Source of the DNA: Cricetomys ansorgei
Lineage: Eukaryota > Chordata > Mammalia > Rodentia > Nesomyidae
NCBI GenBank assembly: GCA_026225945.1
Contig: JAMJFZ010000289.1
Coordinates: 3,470,501-3,534,500, forward strand
Direction: 5' to 3'
Length of the DNA: 64,000 nt
Below are positions 22,983 to 33,772 of this stretch, one piece after another; the first letter of the stretch is position 1, and each line of letters starts with the position of its first letter. A program made the position numbers and the translations under genes. The notes beneath the pieces were generated by a model, which was not told where the DNA came from, ran no database searches, and was given only the letters and a program-made list of their open reading frames with translations.

Positions 22983-24360
22983 TGCATTCTCTGGCCCTTG
23001 TAAGCTTGTGGCCAGTTCATAATTCAAAATGGTTTTACTCCAGCCTCAAACATCCTCATAGTCTTTTAGTCTCAACACTGTTTAAAAGTAAAGTCTCTTC
23101 TGAGAATCAAGACAATATCTTAATTATAACATCCTATTAGTTCAAAAGGCTAATTGCATAGTTCCAACATACAGTGGCACAGAATATTCAAAGGGGTAGG
23201 AATGGAAGCATATTGAGAAAATACTGGACCAAAGAAAGATCAAAACACAGTAGGGCAAATTCCAAATCCTGATTCTCAAATGTTGGGTGGATTCAATGTC
23301 TCAATGACTCACAGGATTGAATGGCTTGCTCTTCCAATTTACTGCCTACAACTTACTTCTCTCCTTTTGGATAGTTGCCCATCTTGTATGAAGCTCTGCT
23401 TGGCAGATATCCTACAGCTCTAACACCTATAACAGCTTGGAGTTTCCAAGAAACTCTGAGCTTTACTTTTATATCTTAATAAAATGGCTTCCCAGGACCT
23501 ATATGAAGTGACACAAATGCCACATGCCTGGCCTCAGTGGGAAACAGTAACATTAGAAAAAGATTTTACAACCTCTTTAGTTATGAATCTTCATAACACT
23601 AAAGTCAGAACCACATGGATAAGACTACCAACTTTACTATCAGATTGTGATGTACCCTGGCATCCCTGCATCACATTTATAGCAGCTTTGATTTAGTTAT
23701 TATAGCAATCGAAAGTTCTTCACACTTTTTATTTCTATAGGTTACCAGTTTAGCTTGGTGCAGTCTTTCCCTGAGCATACACCCCTCTCTTCATCCTATT
23801 TTCAGTAAGGCCTTTGCTTATTCTTCTCCAATCTCTTTCAGCACAAGCCTGAGCTTCAATATTAAATTTTCTGATGTTCTTTTTCTCTTTATACTATGAA
23901 TTTCTTTTTGCCCCACTTAATCTTTTACACCATTGGCCTGCATGGCAGTTATTACTAGTAACCACATGACAGAGTCACTATTGAGCTGTCTTAAAAACCT
24001 ACTCTGCCAAGAAAATTATTCTATTATTTCCCAATTTAGTCTGAGACATATTTTTAGCAAAAAAAAGAAACCATGCACATTCTTTGCCAAAATATTATGA
24101 GAATGGTGTCTTGCCCTGTTGTTAATATTGTTCCCTTGTGAAACCTCTTAAGCTGGGATTTCACATCCACATTGTTATCACCATAACTCTCATCCAAGGT
24201 CCTATTACAATGGCCCATTAAGGCCGGCTTACAACATTCAACTACTTTTCTGGTCTGAAGTCACATGGTCTTCCTTTGTGAATTAGGGTTAGGACATGCC
24301 TATGAAAGCCCACATTGTCCACTCTGTTACAGCAGTAGCCCACTCACTGGTAACAACTTA
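22983..24360 (-). mobile_element. MaLR internal region, minus
   Basis: About 1.4 kb between two LTRs of the same orientation. Plus-strand blocks 'tctggcccttgtaagcttgt', 'ctcttctgagaatcaagac', 'aaaatactggaccaaagaaa' and 'tgccacatgcctggcctcag' correspond to the non-coding internal sequence of rodent MaLR elements. MaLR internals lack retroviral genes and move by borrowed ERVL enzymes; I saw no gag or pol similarity. The 70-codon plus-strand frame at 23484-23696 is antisense to the element. Confidence 0.75.
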
Positions 24361-24723
24361 TGCAATAGTTACTCTTCCATTACTGTGATAAAAAAATATC
24401 AGGAATGAAGCAACTTAGGATAGAAAGAATTTAATTTGGCTTACTGTTTCAGAGGCTTAGAGTTCATGAGGGTGGAACAAAGGAACAGTTGAGAGAGCAC
24501 ATTCTCTCCACAATAGAGAAAGGGGGGGCAGAGAGAGAGAGAGAGAGAGAGAGAAGGAGCACACACTGGGAATCCCATGAGGCTTTTGAAACCTCAAAGA
24601 CTAGCCCTAGTGACCCAGCTCCTCCAACAAGTTCCACCACTGCTAATCCTTCCCAAACTGTTCCACCATCTGGGAATCCAAGTATTCAAATATATGAGCC
24701 TATGGACCTTCTCAACCAACCCA
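24361..24723 (-). mobile_element. MaLR provirus 5' LTR (minus)
   Basis: It begins 'tgcaatagttactcttccat' and continues 'aagaatttaatttggcttac', with 'cagctcctccaacaagttcc' and a terminal 'ttctcaaccaaccca'. It pairs with the left LTR at 22643-22982. A (GA)n tract at 24530-24554 has grown in the GA-rich centre of the LTR. It supplies the promoter end of the provirus. No clean 5-bp target duplication is visible. Confidence 0.75.
24530..24554. repeat. (GA)n microsatellite inside LTR
   Basis: Uninterrupted GA dinucleotides within the 'gcagagagagag' part of the MaLR LTR, preceded by a run of seven G. Confidence 0.9.
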
Positions 24724-24731
24724 AAACTCCT

Positions 24732-25305
24732 AGTCTGAATAATTAAGATTTTAAAAATCAATAAAAATGGTAGCATAGATAGAGTATAAAAGAATGGTTA
24801 TTCATTAACTGCATGGAAGGTTGTAGACTTGTATATTCATTATAAATATCTATGTGAAAGTCTCACAAAATTAAAAATAATTATTTTCCAATATTCAGCT
24901 ATACCACTCTTGGGTATATATTTAAAGGACTATCCTACACTTAAGATACTTGCTCATTTATGATCTTTGATGCTGTATTCAAAATAGTCTTGAAATGGAA
25001 AAATCCTTGACATCCATGAATGGATGAATGGATAATGAATAGTGATATATTTATAGAGTGTACTATTACTTATCGAGTATTAAGAAAAGCAAAATCCATG
25101 AAATTTGCAGGTTCTTGGATGGAGCTTGAAACAAACTTTCAAAGTAAGATAACCCAGACCCACAAAAAAAATTGCTACATGTTTTATTTCATTTGTCATT
25201 TTTAGCACTTATCTTCAGATATGTGTATTGCATGAAATACACAAAAATAAGGAACATTGGTAGGGGTGCATCCAAGGGAAAGGAGATATAATTCAGTAAT
25301 ATCTG
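24732..25305 (+). mobile_element. L1 ORF2 3' end and start of 3'UTR, right part
   Basis: It resumes L1 after the provirus: 'tagtctgaataattaagatt' corresponds to 'cagtcagaatggctaagatc', followed by 'cagctataccactcttgggt' and 'tgaatggatgaatggataat', all ORF2 3'-end landmarks. The coding frame is interrupted. About 100 bp of apparent 3'UTR follow before a B3 insertion. Strand and order fit the part at 22080-22642. Confidence 0.85.
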
Positions 25306-25520
25306 ATGCTGGAGAGATTACTTGATGGTTAAGAGAATTTGTTACTTTTTCAGTAGACAAAGCCTTTGTTACTGGCGCACACATGGTAGCTCACGAGTAT
25401 TCTTCTAATCCACTGCCTATTACTGACTTCTACAGGCAGCTATCATGAACATGGCACACAGGTACACATTCATGCAGGCAAAACAAACGTACACATAAAA
25501 TAAAACAACAAATTTGAAGA
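25306..25520 (+). repeat. B3-type SINE
   Basis: 'gatgctggagagattacttg' then 'atggttaagagaa' is the B2/B3 tRNA-like head. 'acacatggtagctcacgag', 'tgacttctacaggcagctat' and 'catgcaggcaaaacaaacgt' follow, with an 'acacataaaataaaa' tail. Confidence 0.8.
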
Positions 25521-25739
25521 AATTAAAAGCAAAGCAGTTGTATAAAGTCTTAAAGGAATCAAATGGAACAGGGAGCATTAAATTGAGGTAGGGGAGAGGA
25601 TGGCAGGGTAGAAGCAAAAAATGTATAGTGAGGTAAATAATATTAAAGATCTACATACTACTCTCAAGGCTTTCAATGCACACACACATATTCTTGTACA
25701 CATGCCTGTGCACACACATACACACAAAGAGTCAAAAAT

Positions 25740-26960
25740 GGACTCATACCAAACAGAATGAAGGTGCTCCTCTAGACGTCAGAGGCTAGCAAGTAAAAAT
25801 TCTAGTGATATGATTCTATTAACTCTTTTTGGGGTTGTTACCTTAAGGTTCCATAGACTCCCAGATACTACAGACTATTATCAATGATATTGGCTACCCT
25901 CTATAACTTAAGGGAAAGACTCTATTGCTGAAGATACTATATAGTAGGGTCATAACATGGAAATATGGTGGTACTGACCTGGAACATAGTAGCTTTCATT
26001 GTGCTGGAAAGGTGCATGCTCACTATGGCAAGGGAAAAAAACCCATCAGTTTTACCCATCTGCAAAATCTGTGAGTTTTAATAATGATGGTCTAGCAAGA
26101 GGAGCATACTGTGCAACAGTGACATGAAAATCATGGGAATAATCAGCCAGTTTATGATTGGATTTCAATCCCACTACCCAAGTTGACAACCATATCTGTA
26201 ATCATTGCCAGACCAAGAACCTGCTGCAGCAGTTCATAGGCCCTAGGGGAGAACCTACCAAAATTAATCTGCTAAACTAAATGGACATAGTACTAATCCT
26301 ACTCCTAATAATGTATCATTATATCCATAAATTAATGTCACTTTCAATCCTCATCAGAGAAGCTTCTTTCTGCAACAAATAATAAATACCAAAAATCCAC
26401 AACTGCTCAGGTGCATATTTAACAGATTCAAGACAGCTCAGCCTTGAATTAGACATCTAAATCACATCCGTGCCTCCCTTGACAGAAAGATCTTGAAGGA
26501 AGAAGTGGAAAGACTGGAAAAGCAAATGTGGAGGATGAATATGAAGAGACAGTGTCCTCTTGATACAACATGGCAGCTGCACATTTAAATCCACAGTGAT
26601 TGTGACAGCATATACAAGTTCCAGAAAATCTCTATCCAGACCAACCTCCACCATTTTGAAGACAGGTAAACATGCAATCTCACACTTGGCCAGGGAGTTC
26701 TTTGCAATTAATAGCTTCTAATAGAGGGGAAGTCTTTTTATTTTCTTCTTAATACAGTTTCCTGTTGTAAGTTGACCATGCTCCAGCGTAAGCCACACAA
26801 TCAAGAGTATATCAGCATGATGAATTAGACTCAATGATTAAAAAAACAAAGAAGAAAGAGTACAGCAAGTTGAATATATTGGATAGAGAAGAGTAAATCT
26901 GGGATGACTATATATTGGCAAAGATGATTATGCAAAATTTTCAATGACTTAATATAAGAG
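25740..26960 (+). repeat. Long non-coding rodent dispersed element, copy 1
   Basis: Blocks such as 'atcagagaagcttctttctg', 'gttcataggccctagggga' and 'agcctcagcc'-like 'cagctcagccttgaattaga' recur in rodent genomes as a long non-coding repeat. The right part, with 'aagccacacaatcaagagta' then 'tatcagcatgatgaattaga', leads into an A-rich 3' end that resembles an L1 3'UTR tail, so plus is the likely sense. A second copy lies at 41920-42880 in the opposite orientation. I cannot name the family; it might be a long L1 3'UTR variant, since L1 ORF2 sits directly upstream. No coding capacity. Confidence 0.5.
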
Positions 26961-26999
26961 AAAGATGGGGGAGAGACTGATTCACCATCAAGATTTAGA

Positions 27000-27765
27000 A
27001 TATATGTTTACCCATGACTAGACTTTAGCTTTCAGAGTTTTATCAAAGATGAAAGAGGCTTTTGCTGACTATTAAACAGAGAACTAAAGCAAGAGTCTGT
27101 TGAAACTAGTAGAGGAGAGAAAAGTTGGCATGTGACCTGCTTGGCTTTGCTTGACACAAGTCAAAATAATTAAACTCATTGGCTCATGAACAAAATAAGA
27201 CATTCAAGTTGGAGAGTTTCTTAGTGGTAAGAAGTATTTCAGTGGGAGAGAGAGGAAGAGAAAGGACAAAGGAGGTAAAAATTTCCTTCTTGTTGAGTGG
27301 CTCTTATGTCCAATTATAGATCTGTTTGTTACCACTAAGATATGTATGGTACTACTGAATCATTAAGGTTATCAACCCATGTTGGTCTAATTGTTCTGGT
27401 TCATAAGCGTCCTAGCTGGGAAGGAAAGTGATTGCTTCCCTCTTTTCGAATCATGCCTGATTCCTTCAGGTACCATGAAATCTACTCCTCAAAGAGTAGG
27501 CTTTTGGGTCACTTCTAGCTCGTGATCATCTGAGCCTTGTGTCTGAACTTCACACGTCTTCAGCAATAGTAACTTAGTTTCCTACTCTGGGAGAGCAACC
27601 AAGGATGATAGCAATAGGTTGTGATGTTACGTTCTTGAAGTGCCTTCAATAACCCTGATCAACAATTCAAAGGAGAGCTTCTTTTGCCTGGTGTTGGGTA
27701 GTTTTGTTAGATGCCCTTTGCCTCTCAAAGGGAACACTGTCATCTTTGATGAGTAATTTTCATTT
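27000..27765. other. Possible old repeat, unclassified
   Basis: Mixed-composition DNA with strings such as 'tctactcctcaaagagtagg' and 'gggtcacttctagctcgtga' that look like rodent medium-reiterated repeat sequence, but no family or border can be defined. Confidence 0.25.
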
Positions 27766-27768
27766 GTA

Positions 27769-27769
27769 G

Positions 27770-27824
<55 letters not shown>
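27769..27824. repeat. Compound (TA)n(GT)n microsatellite
   Basis: About 20 bp of TA alternation run directly into about 38 bp of GT units. Confidence 0.95.
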
Positions 27825-27826
<2 letters not shown>

Positions 27827-28221
27827 TCATATACACTTACTTACATATATACTACTTACATGTAGTTTAGGGATTTTAAGGTAAATCTTTAATCTATTCT
27901 TCTTTATGACATTTTCAGACAGCCTTCCTGTTAGTTTTAACCTCCTCTTTTTCTTTTCTTTTTATTTCCCTCATCCTTGATTAAAGCAAAACACACTTTT
28001 TTTTCCATTTCCCAGGGAATAGCAGGGTACAAGTGATCTGAATAATTTCTTCTTAAATGTGCCGTTCTTTAAAATTTTATTACAGTGTATTTTAATATAA
28101 GACAATTACTTAAGTGTAAGCTACTATGGAAATAAAAGGTACTTGACTACATCCATTAGTAAAAACAAACTACAATATGAATAACAAAAGTCCCTTCCTT
28201 AACCTATCATAAAAACAATAA

Positions 28222-28740
28222 TGTTGCGATGTGGAACTGTCCTAAGGGCTAAGAGTATGTCTACTTAATGCTGTCTTTGGCACCCAGAGTTATCCTAGGA
28301 GAGGAGAACAGGAGGCATTCAGCTGCTCCACACCTTAGTCCTGGCCTAAACCCAGCTAGATTATTAAATTATTAGAGGTTAAATACTGTCTGCTTCACAG
28401 AAGCAAAGGAAGGTGGTTGATGCTTTGTCTGCCCTGTAGCTGGAAATTCAGGGAGGCTCAAACTCCACACATGCAGATCAGGCGGCACCAAATGTCCCTG
28501 ACTCAACCAATGAGTCCCATTCTCATGGCCAGACCACGACCCTAACTATACCACATAAAAGGCACCCCAAAACCTGTATTATAGGAGACCCCCCCCCCAG
28601 ACGCATGTAGTCTTCCAAGTTCCTGTGTGTTCTTGCTGGCTTACCCGGCACCCCCAGAGACAGGAGAGATGCAGTAAAGAACCAGAGCCCCCCACACCGG
28701 GTCCCCACGTGGTCAAAAGCACACTCTACTTGTCTTCTGA
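28222..28740 (+). repeat. LTR-like segment at left of CpG-rich island
   Basis: It contains a CCAAT box (28507-28511) about 45 bp before a TATA-like cataaaa (28554-28560) and an AGTAAA signal near 28674, an order typical of class I (gammaretrovirus-like) LTRs. A run of ten C lies at 28589-28598. A TG start at about 28222 is possible, but I could not fix the 3' end, a primer-binding site or a target duplication. A normal TATA promoter is the alternative. Confidence 0.35.
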
Positions 28741-29490
28741 GAGATGGCTGACGTGGGTAAGTCCTCCCTCACCAGAACAAGGGACAGTGGCCTTGGCTGG
28801 GTGCCAGGAGCTTTTGTCTCCACAACTGAGGGCAGACAGGGTTTGTGTTTCCTCTGTCTCAACGCCTCACCAGGGCTTCCCTCTTCCAGCTCAGTCTTTT
28901 AGCTAAAATGTTCCATAACTGGGGCGCAGCATCCGCCCTGCGAGCTTCCCACCCGAAGCCGCACCACAAGGCAGCCTGTGGCTACAGCCGCCCAGGAACA
29001 GGCTTCACGCCAAACCCCTCCGTGGCTCACCATGGTTGCCACCCAGCATGGGTCCCCAAAGCCCCTCAGCAACAACCGCTGGGGACTCTGAAGTCCTAGT
29101 CAATGTAACTCCAGATCCCGGGTCCTCCCACCCTTGCGTGTCCCACGAGTCTGCGAGGAGCTGACCTGCACAGGGTGGTGGACAGGATCGTCAAGCCGCC
29201 GGCCTTCTCTTCTCGTTCTAATTCCTCGCCACAGCCACTGCCGGGCCACGGAACAGCAACCATTAAGCTATGTTCTTCTTTATTGCTACTTTGATCTAAG
29301 TAAATACATTTAAAATTCGCGCTCTAGCACAAAGGGACAAGATACGCACGCGCAAACAGAAAAAAACCGGAAGTGGCCTGTGGTAAGGGCGGAAGAGCCT
29401 TCAAGGAATATTGATAATCTTCACCCTTGCCGGTGTTCCCAGTGGCAGCTCTTCTGACTGCAGCGCTGGGAACACGAGTGTGGGAGAGGG
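28440..29490. promoter_or_regulatory. Isolated CpG-rich, GC-rich island; promoter candidate
   Basis: The only extended GC-rich block of the window, with CpG dinucleotides far denser than in the flanks, especially at 28920-29060 and 29100-29480. It contains ACCGGAAGTG (29366-29375) and a second CGGAAG (29390-29395), both ETS/GABP-type sites common in CpG-island promoters. Near 28745 ATGGCTGACGTGG is followed at once by GTAAGT, a consensus splice donor; this could be a first-exon end or chance. Open frames at 28625-28906, 28845-29099 (plus) and 29324-29521 (minus) have no recognised similarity and reflect the low stop-codon frequency of GC-rich DNA. Part may derive from an LTR. Confidence 0.45.
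29366..29375 (+). promoter_or_regulatory. ETS/GABP-type motif
   Basis: ACCGGAAGTG is a full match to the CCGGAAGT core bound by GABP and related ETS factors. It lies in the CpG-rich block close to a second GGAA half-site. Motif presence only. Confidence 0.5.
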
Positions 29491-29727
29491 TTATCAAATA
29501 CCACACTGCAAAATGCACCAATGGGCTAGATCATATTTTAATGTGTATTTCTCTCAATATATAATAATACCATATTAGTTATGACTTCCACCAGAAAATC
29601 AACTGCGCAGTGCTACTGTCAATTGCCCCTACTGTGGCTCATAGCCAGAAATGCTATGAATTCTGTTATATACCACATTTACCCTAAAATTGCTATTGTT
29701 AAGGAAAAAGAAAAAAGAATACGAGGG

Positions 29728-29756
29728 ATCTGATATATATATATATATATATCAGA

Positions 29757-29757
<1 letters not shown>
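29728..29757. repeat. 30-bp perfect palindrome around (AT)n
   Basis: ATCTGAT and its complement ATCAGAT flank an AT core; the whole 30 bp equals its own reverse complement. A second (TA)n tract follows at 29760-29791. Confidence 0.95.

Positions 29758-29759
<2 letters not shown>

Positions 29760-29791
<32 letters not shown>
29760..29791. repeat. (TA)n microsatellite
   Basis: About 32 bp of alternating TA directly after the palindrome at 29728-29757. Confidence 0.95.
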
Positions 29792-29793
<2 letters not shown>

Positions 29794-29794
29794 T

Positions 29795-29955
29795 TTTAAA
29801 TATGTTTTTAGTTACCATAGCATTACATCACTTTCCTCCATCTGTTTCCTCCCATCAGCCCCCCTCCACCCTACACTTGGTCTCCCATGTTCATGCACAA
29901 TTTTCGGAGTCTGTTTTTCTTGTTTGTATGTATAGGTTTTCAAGGTGGACCTCTG
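29795..29955 (-). mobile_element. L1 3'UTR fragment, minus
   Basis: C/T-rich text 'tcactttcctccatctgttt' then 'cctcccatcagcccccctcc' and 'tcccatgttcatgcac' is the complement of the G/A-rich Lx-type L1 3'UTR. A short terminal fragment only. Confidence 0.5.
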
Positions 29956-29959
29956 CATT

Positions 29960-30245
29960 GAACAAGCATAAAAGTCCTATAAAGACAAGTAGAGCACGTT
30001 CTCTCTCATCTGAGTTTCCCGGCTCCGAACACTGATATAGGAGTATACCACACGAAGTAACCACATGAAGAAGAACAGTATAATGGGCGATAGGTGGGGG
30101 AGGTTGGGTTAGGAGAGGAATAGAAGGATAGCGCTGACATGACAGATGGGAAACAGAGTAAGGTGGAGGGTTCTGCAACTGAGGATGAGGGAGGGAAGCC
30201 AGAACATAAGATGAAAGGGAGACAAGGGACAAGTAATACCAAGAT
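29960..30245 (+). mobile_element. L1 3' end fragment, plus
   Basis: 'aaagacaagtagagcacgtt' then 'ctctctcatctgagtttcc' matches the block just downstream of L1 ORF2 ('gcatgttttctctcatatgtgg'). It is followed by a G/A-rich segment ('gataggtgggggaggttggg') typical of the 3'UTR. It lies back-to-back with the minus-strand fragment at 29795-29955. Confidence 0.5.
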
Positions 30246-30330
30246 TATTTACTAACGCTTCAAGCAAGGAATCATACAATTTTATATTTTATTATAATTT
30301 TGAAAGCATTCTCTTAACCTTCTTTTTAAC

Positions 30331-30333
<3 letters not shown>

Positions 30334-30381
<48 letters not shown>
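30334..30381. repeat. (TG)n microsatellite
   Basis: Forty-eight bases of uninterrupted TG. Confidence 0.98.
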
Positions 30382-30383
<2 letters not shown>

Positions 30384-30911
30384 TCTATATATTTCAAAAA
30401 TTTGTTAGTAACAGATTTGTGCCAGAAAGTGTTACATTCAAAATGTGATATGCCATGTTAAGCAATGCGAGCATTGTTTTATAAAAAAGAATAAGGTAGC
30501 ATTTTCTGGTTTCTGTTCGGTATCTTAGGGGTTGAATTTCTTTAATGTCCTGTATCTAATTACTTTCAACAAGTGCTGCCTAATTTAGGTCATTGCTTAG
30601 TGATGCCTCAGTGAGCAAAAATTGCTGTTAACTTGTGTCAGCTTTCCAAATATACAACAAATGTAAAATGATTCTGTTAACACATAGTCCTTTTCCAGTT
30701 TCCATAATCATAAGAAGAAAAGAGGGAGAGGAAGGAAAATGGGGGAGCAGAGAACCAGAGAAATGATTTTATATATTTTTCATTTGAGCACATTTATTAC
30801 CAGTATACAATATCATCAATTTATTCACGTGTCAAAGTCTAATCATTTCTTTCAATTTTCTCATTATCTCTCCTCTTTTCAATTTGTTTTCAGTAATGAA
30901 GATTAATTCTA

Positions 30912-31130
30912 GGACATCACATATGTTTGGCAGGTGCCCTTCCATTGAACTACATTTACAACTTCATTCATTCTTAATTTTTCAAAGAGACTTGGTAGCT
31001 ATCCAGGATGGTCTTGCAGTCACTCTCTTGCCGAGGCAAGACTTGCACTTCTGATATTGTTGCCTCAGGCTCCCAAATATCTTGGATTGCACACATGTGT
31101 TTCCCAAACACAATGATCACAGCTAACTAC
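30912..31130 (-). repeat. B4 SINE (ID-B1 fusion), minus
   Basis: The left part 'ggcaggtgcccttccattga' followed by 'actacatttac' is the complement of the ID/BC1-like head ('ttcagtggtagagtgcttgcc'). The right part 'gcctcaggctcccaaatat' followed by 'cttggattgcacacatgtg' is the complement of a B1/7SL-like unit. The joining of the two is diagnostic for B4. Well diverged. Confidence 0.65.
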
Positions 31131-31134
31131 CCTT

Positions 31135-32360
31135 GGCTCATATTATATCTCATATTTATCCCATAGTTTTTATTGGTGATAATATACATTTCAGGTACTT
31201 TTCTCGTTACTCTTGAAAAAAAAATGACAGACGAAAAGCAATTTAAGGAAAGAAAAATTTTTTAATGCTTGTTATTGGTTTTTACTTGATAAAATGTAAA
31301 TATAACTATGGAAACAAAACTCTGGTTATGCCAATGAGGATTTTTCTAGATTAGGTTAACTGAGGTGGGAAGACTCACACTAAATGTAAATATACCATCC
31401 AGTGTTTAGAATCTAGACCAAATAAAAGTTATAAATTGAATTAAGTCCCAATATTCACCATTTTCTGCTTCCTGACAGTGAATGAATGCACTGTAAGCAG
31501 AGGCTCCAACATCTTGGCATTTGACTTTGTCCACCATAGTGGATTGCATTCTTTAAAATCTTAAGATAAAGTAAATAATTCATTTTATGAGTTGCCTTGT
31601 CATGGATTTCATCACAGCAACAAGAGAAGAAATTAGTGAAGAAAATTGATACTTAGAAATAGGTCTGCAGTCATGATAAACCTGAATATGTGGTTCTTAG
31701 TCCTCTAAAACTGAAGTGTCAAAATAATGTGGCAGAGTTTTGGAATTTGGGTTTAGAAAATCCTTTAATGGTATAAGCAAAGTCAAACAGGCCATTCTAG
31801 TAGAAGCTAAACTAATAAAATAAGAACTGAGATAAACAGAGAGCATGAAAGCCAGCCTTCTTAGGTTTTAGAAAGGAATATTGAAGGAATCAGGAAAAAG
31901 AGTAAGGGTATACTCATGAAATGTTTGTTCAAGGAATCTGGTTGCATTCTGACCATGTTCTTAAAACTTGAATGAACTTCAATTTAATGATAACAGACTA
32001 GTTTGATCAGTGCAGGACATGTGAATATATGAAAGGATTCTCAGTGTGTTTCAGTTACTACTTACTGTTCTCTTTAGGTCTACTGTGATAGGAAGCAGAA
32101 TATAGATTCACAAGAAAAGAAAATTTTTAAGAGCAGCAGAGAAAGTTGATTGAAATAATTAAAATTTTCTTAGGAGGACACTACGGAGGACAAAACGTCT
32201 TTAATTGATAAATTAATGCTGTTTAAAAGTAAACAATTAGGAAAATAGGAAAGGCTCTTAGAAAAGGAGACCACACCTATTGACAGCTTCACCTTGTGAA
32301 CATGCAAAATTATTTGAAAGAAAGAAAAATTCAGTTGAGAATAACTATGAAAGAGATATA
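31135..32360. other. AT-rich stretch, nothing recognised
   Basis: No transposon or gene recognised. Short poly-A runs only. Confidence 0.45.
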
Positions 32361-32365
32361 TGCTC

Positions 32366-32392
32366 AAAAAAAAAAAAAAAAAAAAAAAAAAA
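32366..32392. repeat. Poly-A tract (27 A)
   Basis: A pure run of 27 adenines. It has no recognisable SINE or processed transcript directly upstream, so its origin is unclear. Confidence 0.95.
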
Positions 32393-32539
32393 CCAGTCTA
32401 GGTAAGTGTTTCCTCTGGGTCAATGGCCAGGCTGTATATATATCAAGCTGGCAGCAGAAACTGACAGTGTTTTCCACATGGTACTGTTTTTTCCATGAAT
32501 TAGAAATAGAGGGGGTCATGGCAATTCGGAGGAGGTCCC

Positions 32540-32836
32540 TGTCTCAGAGGTAGTTTCTACTGCTGTTCTGAAAGAGCATGACCAAAATTTGAGTTGGGGA
32601 AGAAAGAGATTATTCATCGTATGCTTCCACATCACAGTTTATCATCAAAGGAAGTCAGGAACTCAAGCAGGGCCGGAACCTGGAGGCAGGAGCTGATGCA
32701 CAGGCCATGGGGGAGTGCTGCTTACTGCCTTGATTAAAGATACAGCACAATCTTACAGAAACATTTTCTTAATTGAGATTTCCTCCTTTCAGATGACTTT
32801 AGTGTGTGTCAAGTTGACATGAAACTATCCGGCACA
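32540..32836 (-). mobile_element. MaLR/ERVL-type LTR, minus (3' LTR of truncated element)
   Basis: The plus strand reads 'tgtctcagaggtagtttcta' then 'agcatgaccaaaatt', 'acatcacagtttatcatcaa', 'aggaagtcaggaactcaagc' and 'aacctggaggcaggagctga', ending 'gtcaagttgacatgaaacta' and ggcaca. This is the complement of a common rodent LTR with TG...CA ends. Its internal region follows to the right. Subfamily not assigned. Confidence 0.7.
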
Positions 32837-33729
32837 ATCGATCCCTTGTCAGCTTGACACACAAATTCCTGCTAAGCCACAACCTTTATGTTGTTATTCA
32901 TCACCAAGATTACATGTAATATTCACATCATAATATAAAATATTTTACAAAATTAAAAAAATTCCCACTGTCTTTAAAAATTCAAACACTTTAAAATTCA
33001 ATCTCTTTAAAAGTAAGAAGTCACTTATAAAACCTAAAATCTCTTTAAACATTTAATCTTTCAACTGTGGGCTCTTGTAAAATCAAAAATAAGTTACATA
33101 CGTTCTCACTTCAAGTGGGAAAAAGCAGGGCGCAGTCACAATCAGAACAAAAGTAAACTCCAACATTGTAAATAACTCAATATCATTATCTGGGATTCAC
33201 TCATAATCTTATGGACTTCTCCAAGGGAGTGGGTCACTTCTTTTGCTCTACTCTTTGCAACACACATAATTTTTTTTGTTTTGTTTTGTTTTGATTTTTG
33301 GGCTCTGGTTTGCTCCACTCTATTGCTTCTGTGGTTCTTGGTAGTCATCTCATGTAATTGGCATGTCCAAAATGCTAGGGTCTTGTGCTGCAACTGCGAT
33401 GGACTTTCACAAACAGCTTGTCATAGGCTCTCTTCATTTATGCCGAGTCTCTGCTTTACCCCTTCAATCCTGGTCCTTCAAATGCCACTGATGCTGCACT
33501 TTCACCAATGGCTTCTTCTGACCTCTCACAGCTCCAATCCTTAGCTGTTCTCCATGACCTCCTCATGCATACAAAACCAGTACCACCTGGGTAACACTTA
33601 TACTATTACATTCAGCTGCCAACATGAGGCACAACCTTGGCTACTTCTGGAATACAGCTTCTGTGTGTGCCCATGTGCCCACATACTTCCCAGAATTTTT
33701 CCTCAATTATGCCTCAATTTTCCTTCAAA

Positions 33730-33772
<43 letters not shown>

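Noticed and set aside
27627..27836. Minus-strand frame with His-Thr and Ile-Tyr runs
   Set aside because: Produced by the compound TA/GT microsatellite.
28625..29521. Frames of 93, 84 and 65 codons in the CpG-rich island
   Set aside because: GC-rich DNA has few stop codons; the products show no recognised domain, and the frames lie on both strands and overlap. Kept only as part of the island description.
29690..30242. Several frames of 77-113 codons on both strands
   Set aside because: They translate TA repeats and L1 3'UTR text that is G/A- or C/T-rich and naturally low in stops.
32366..32392. Poly-A run as the end of a processed pseudogene
   Set aside because: No transcript-like or coding sequence upstream and no flanking duplication seen.
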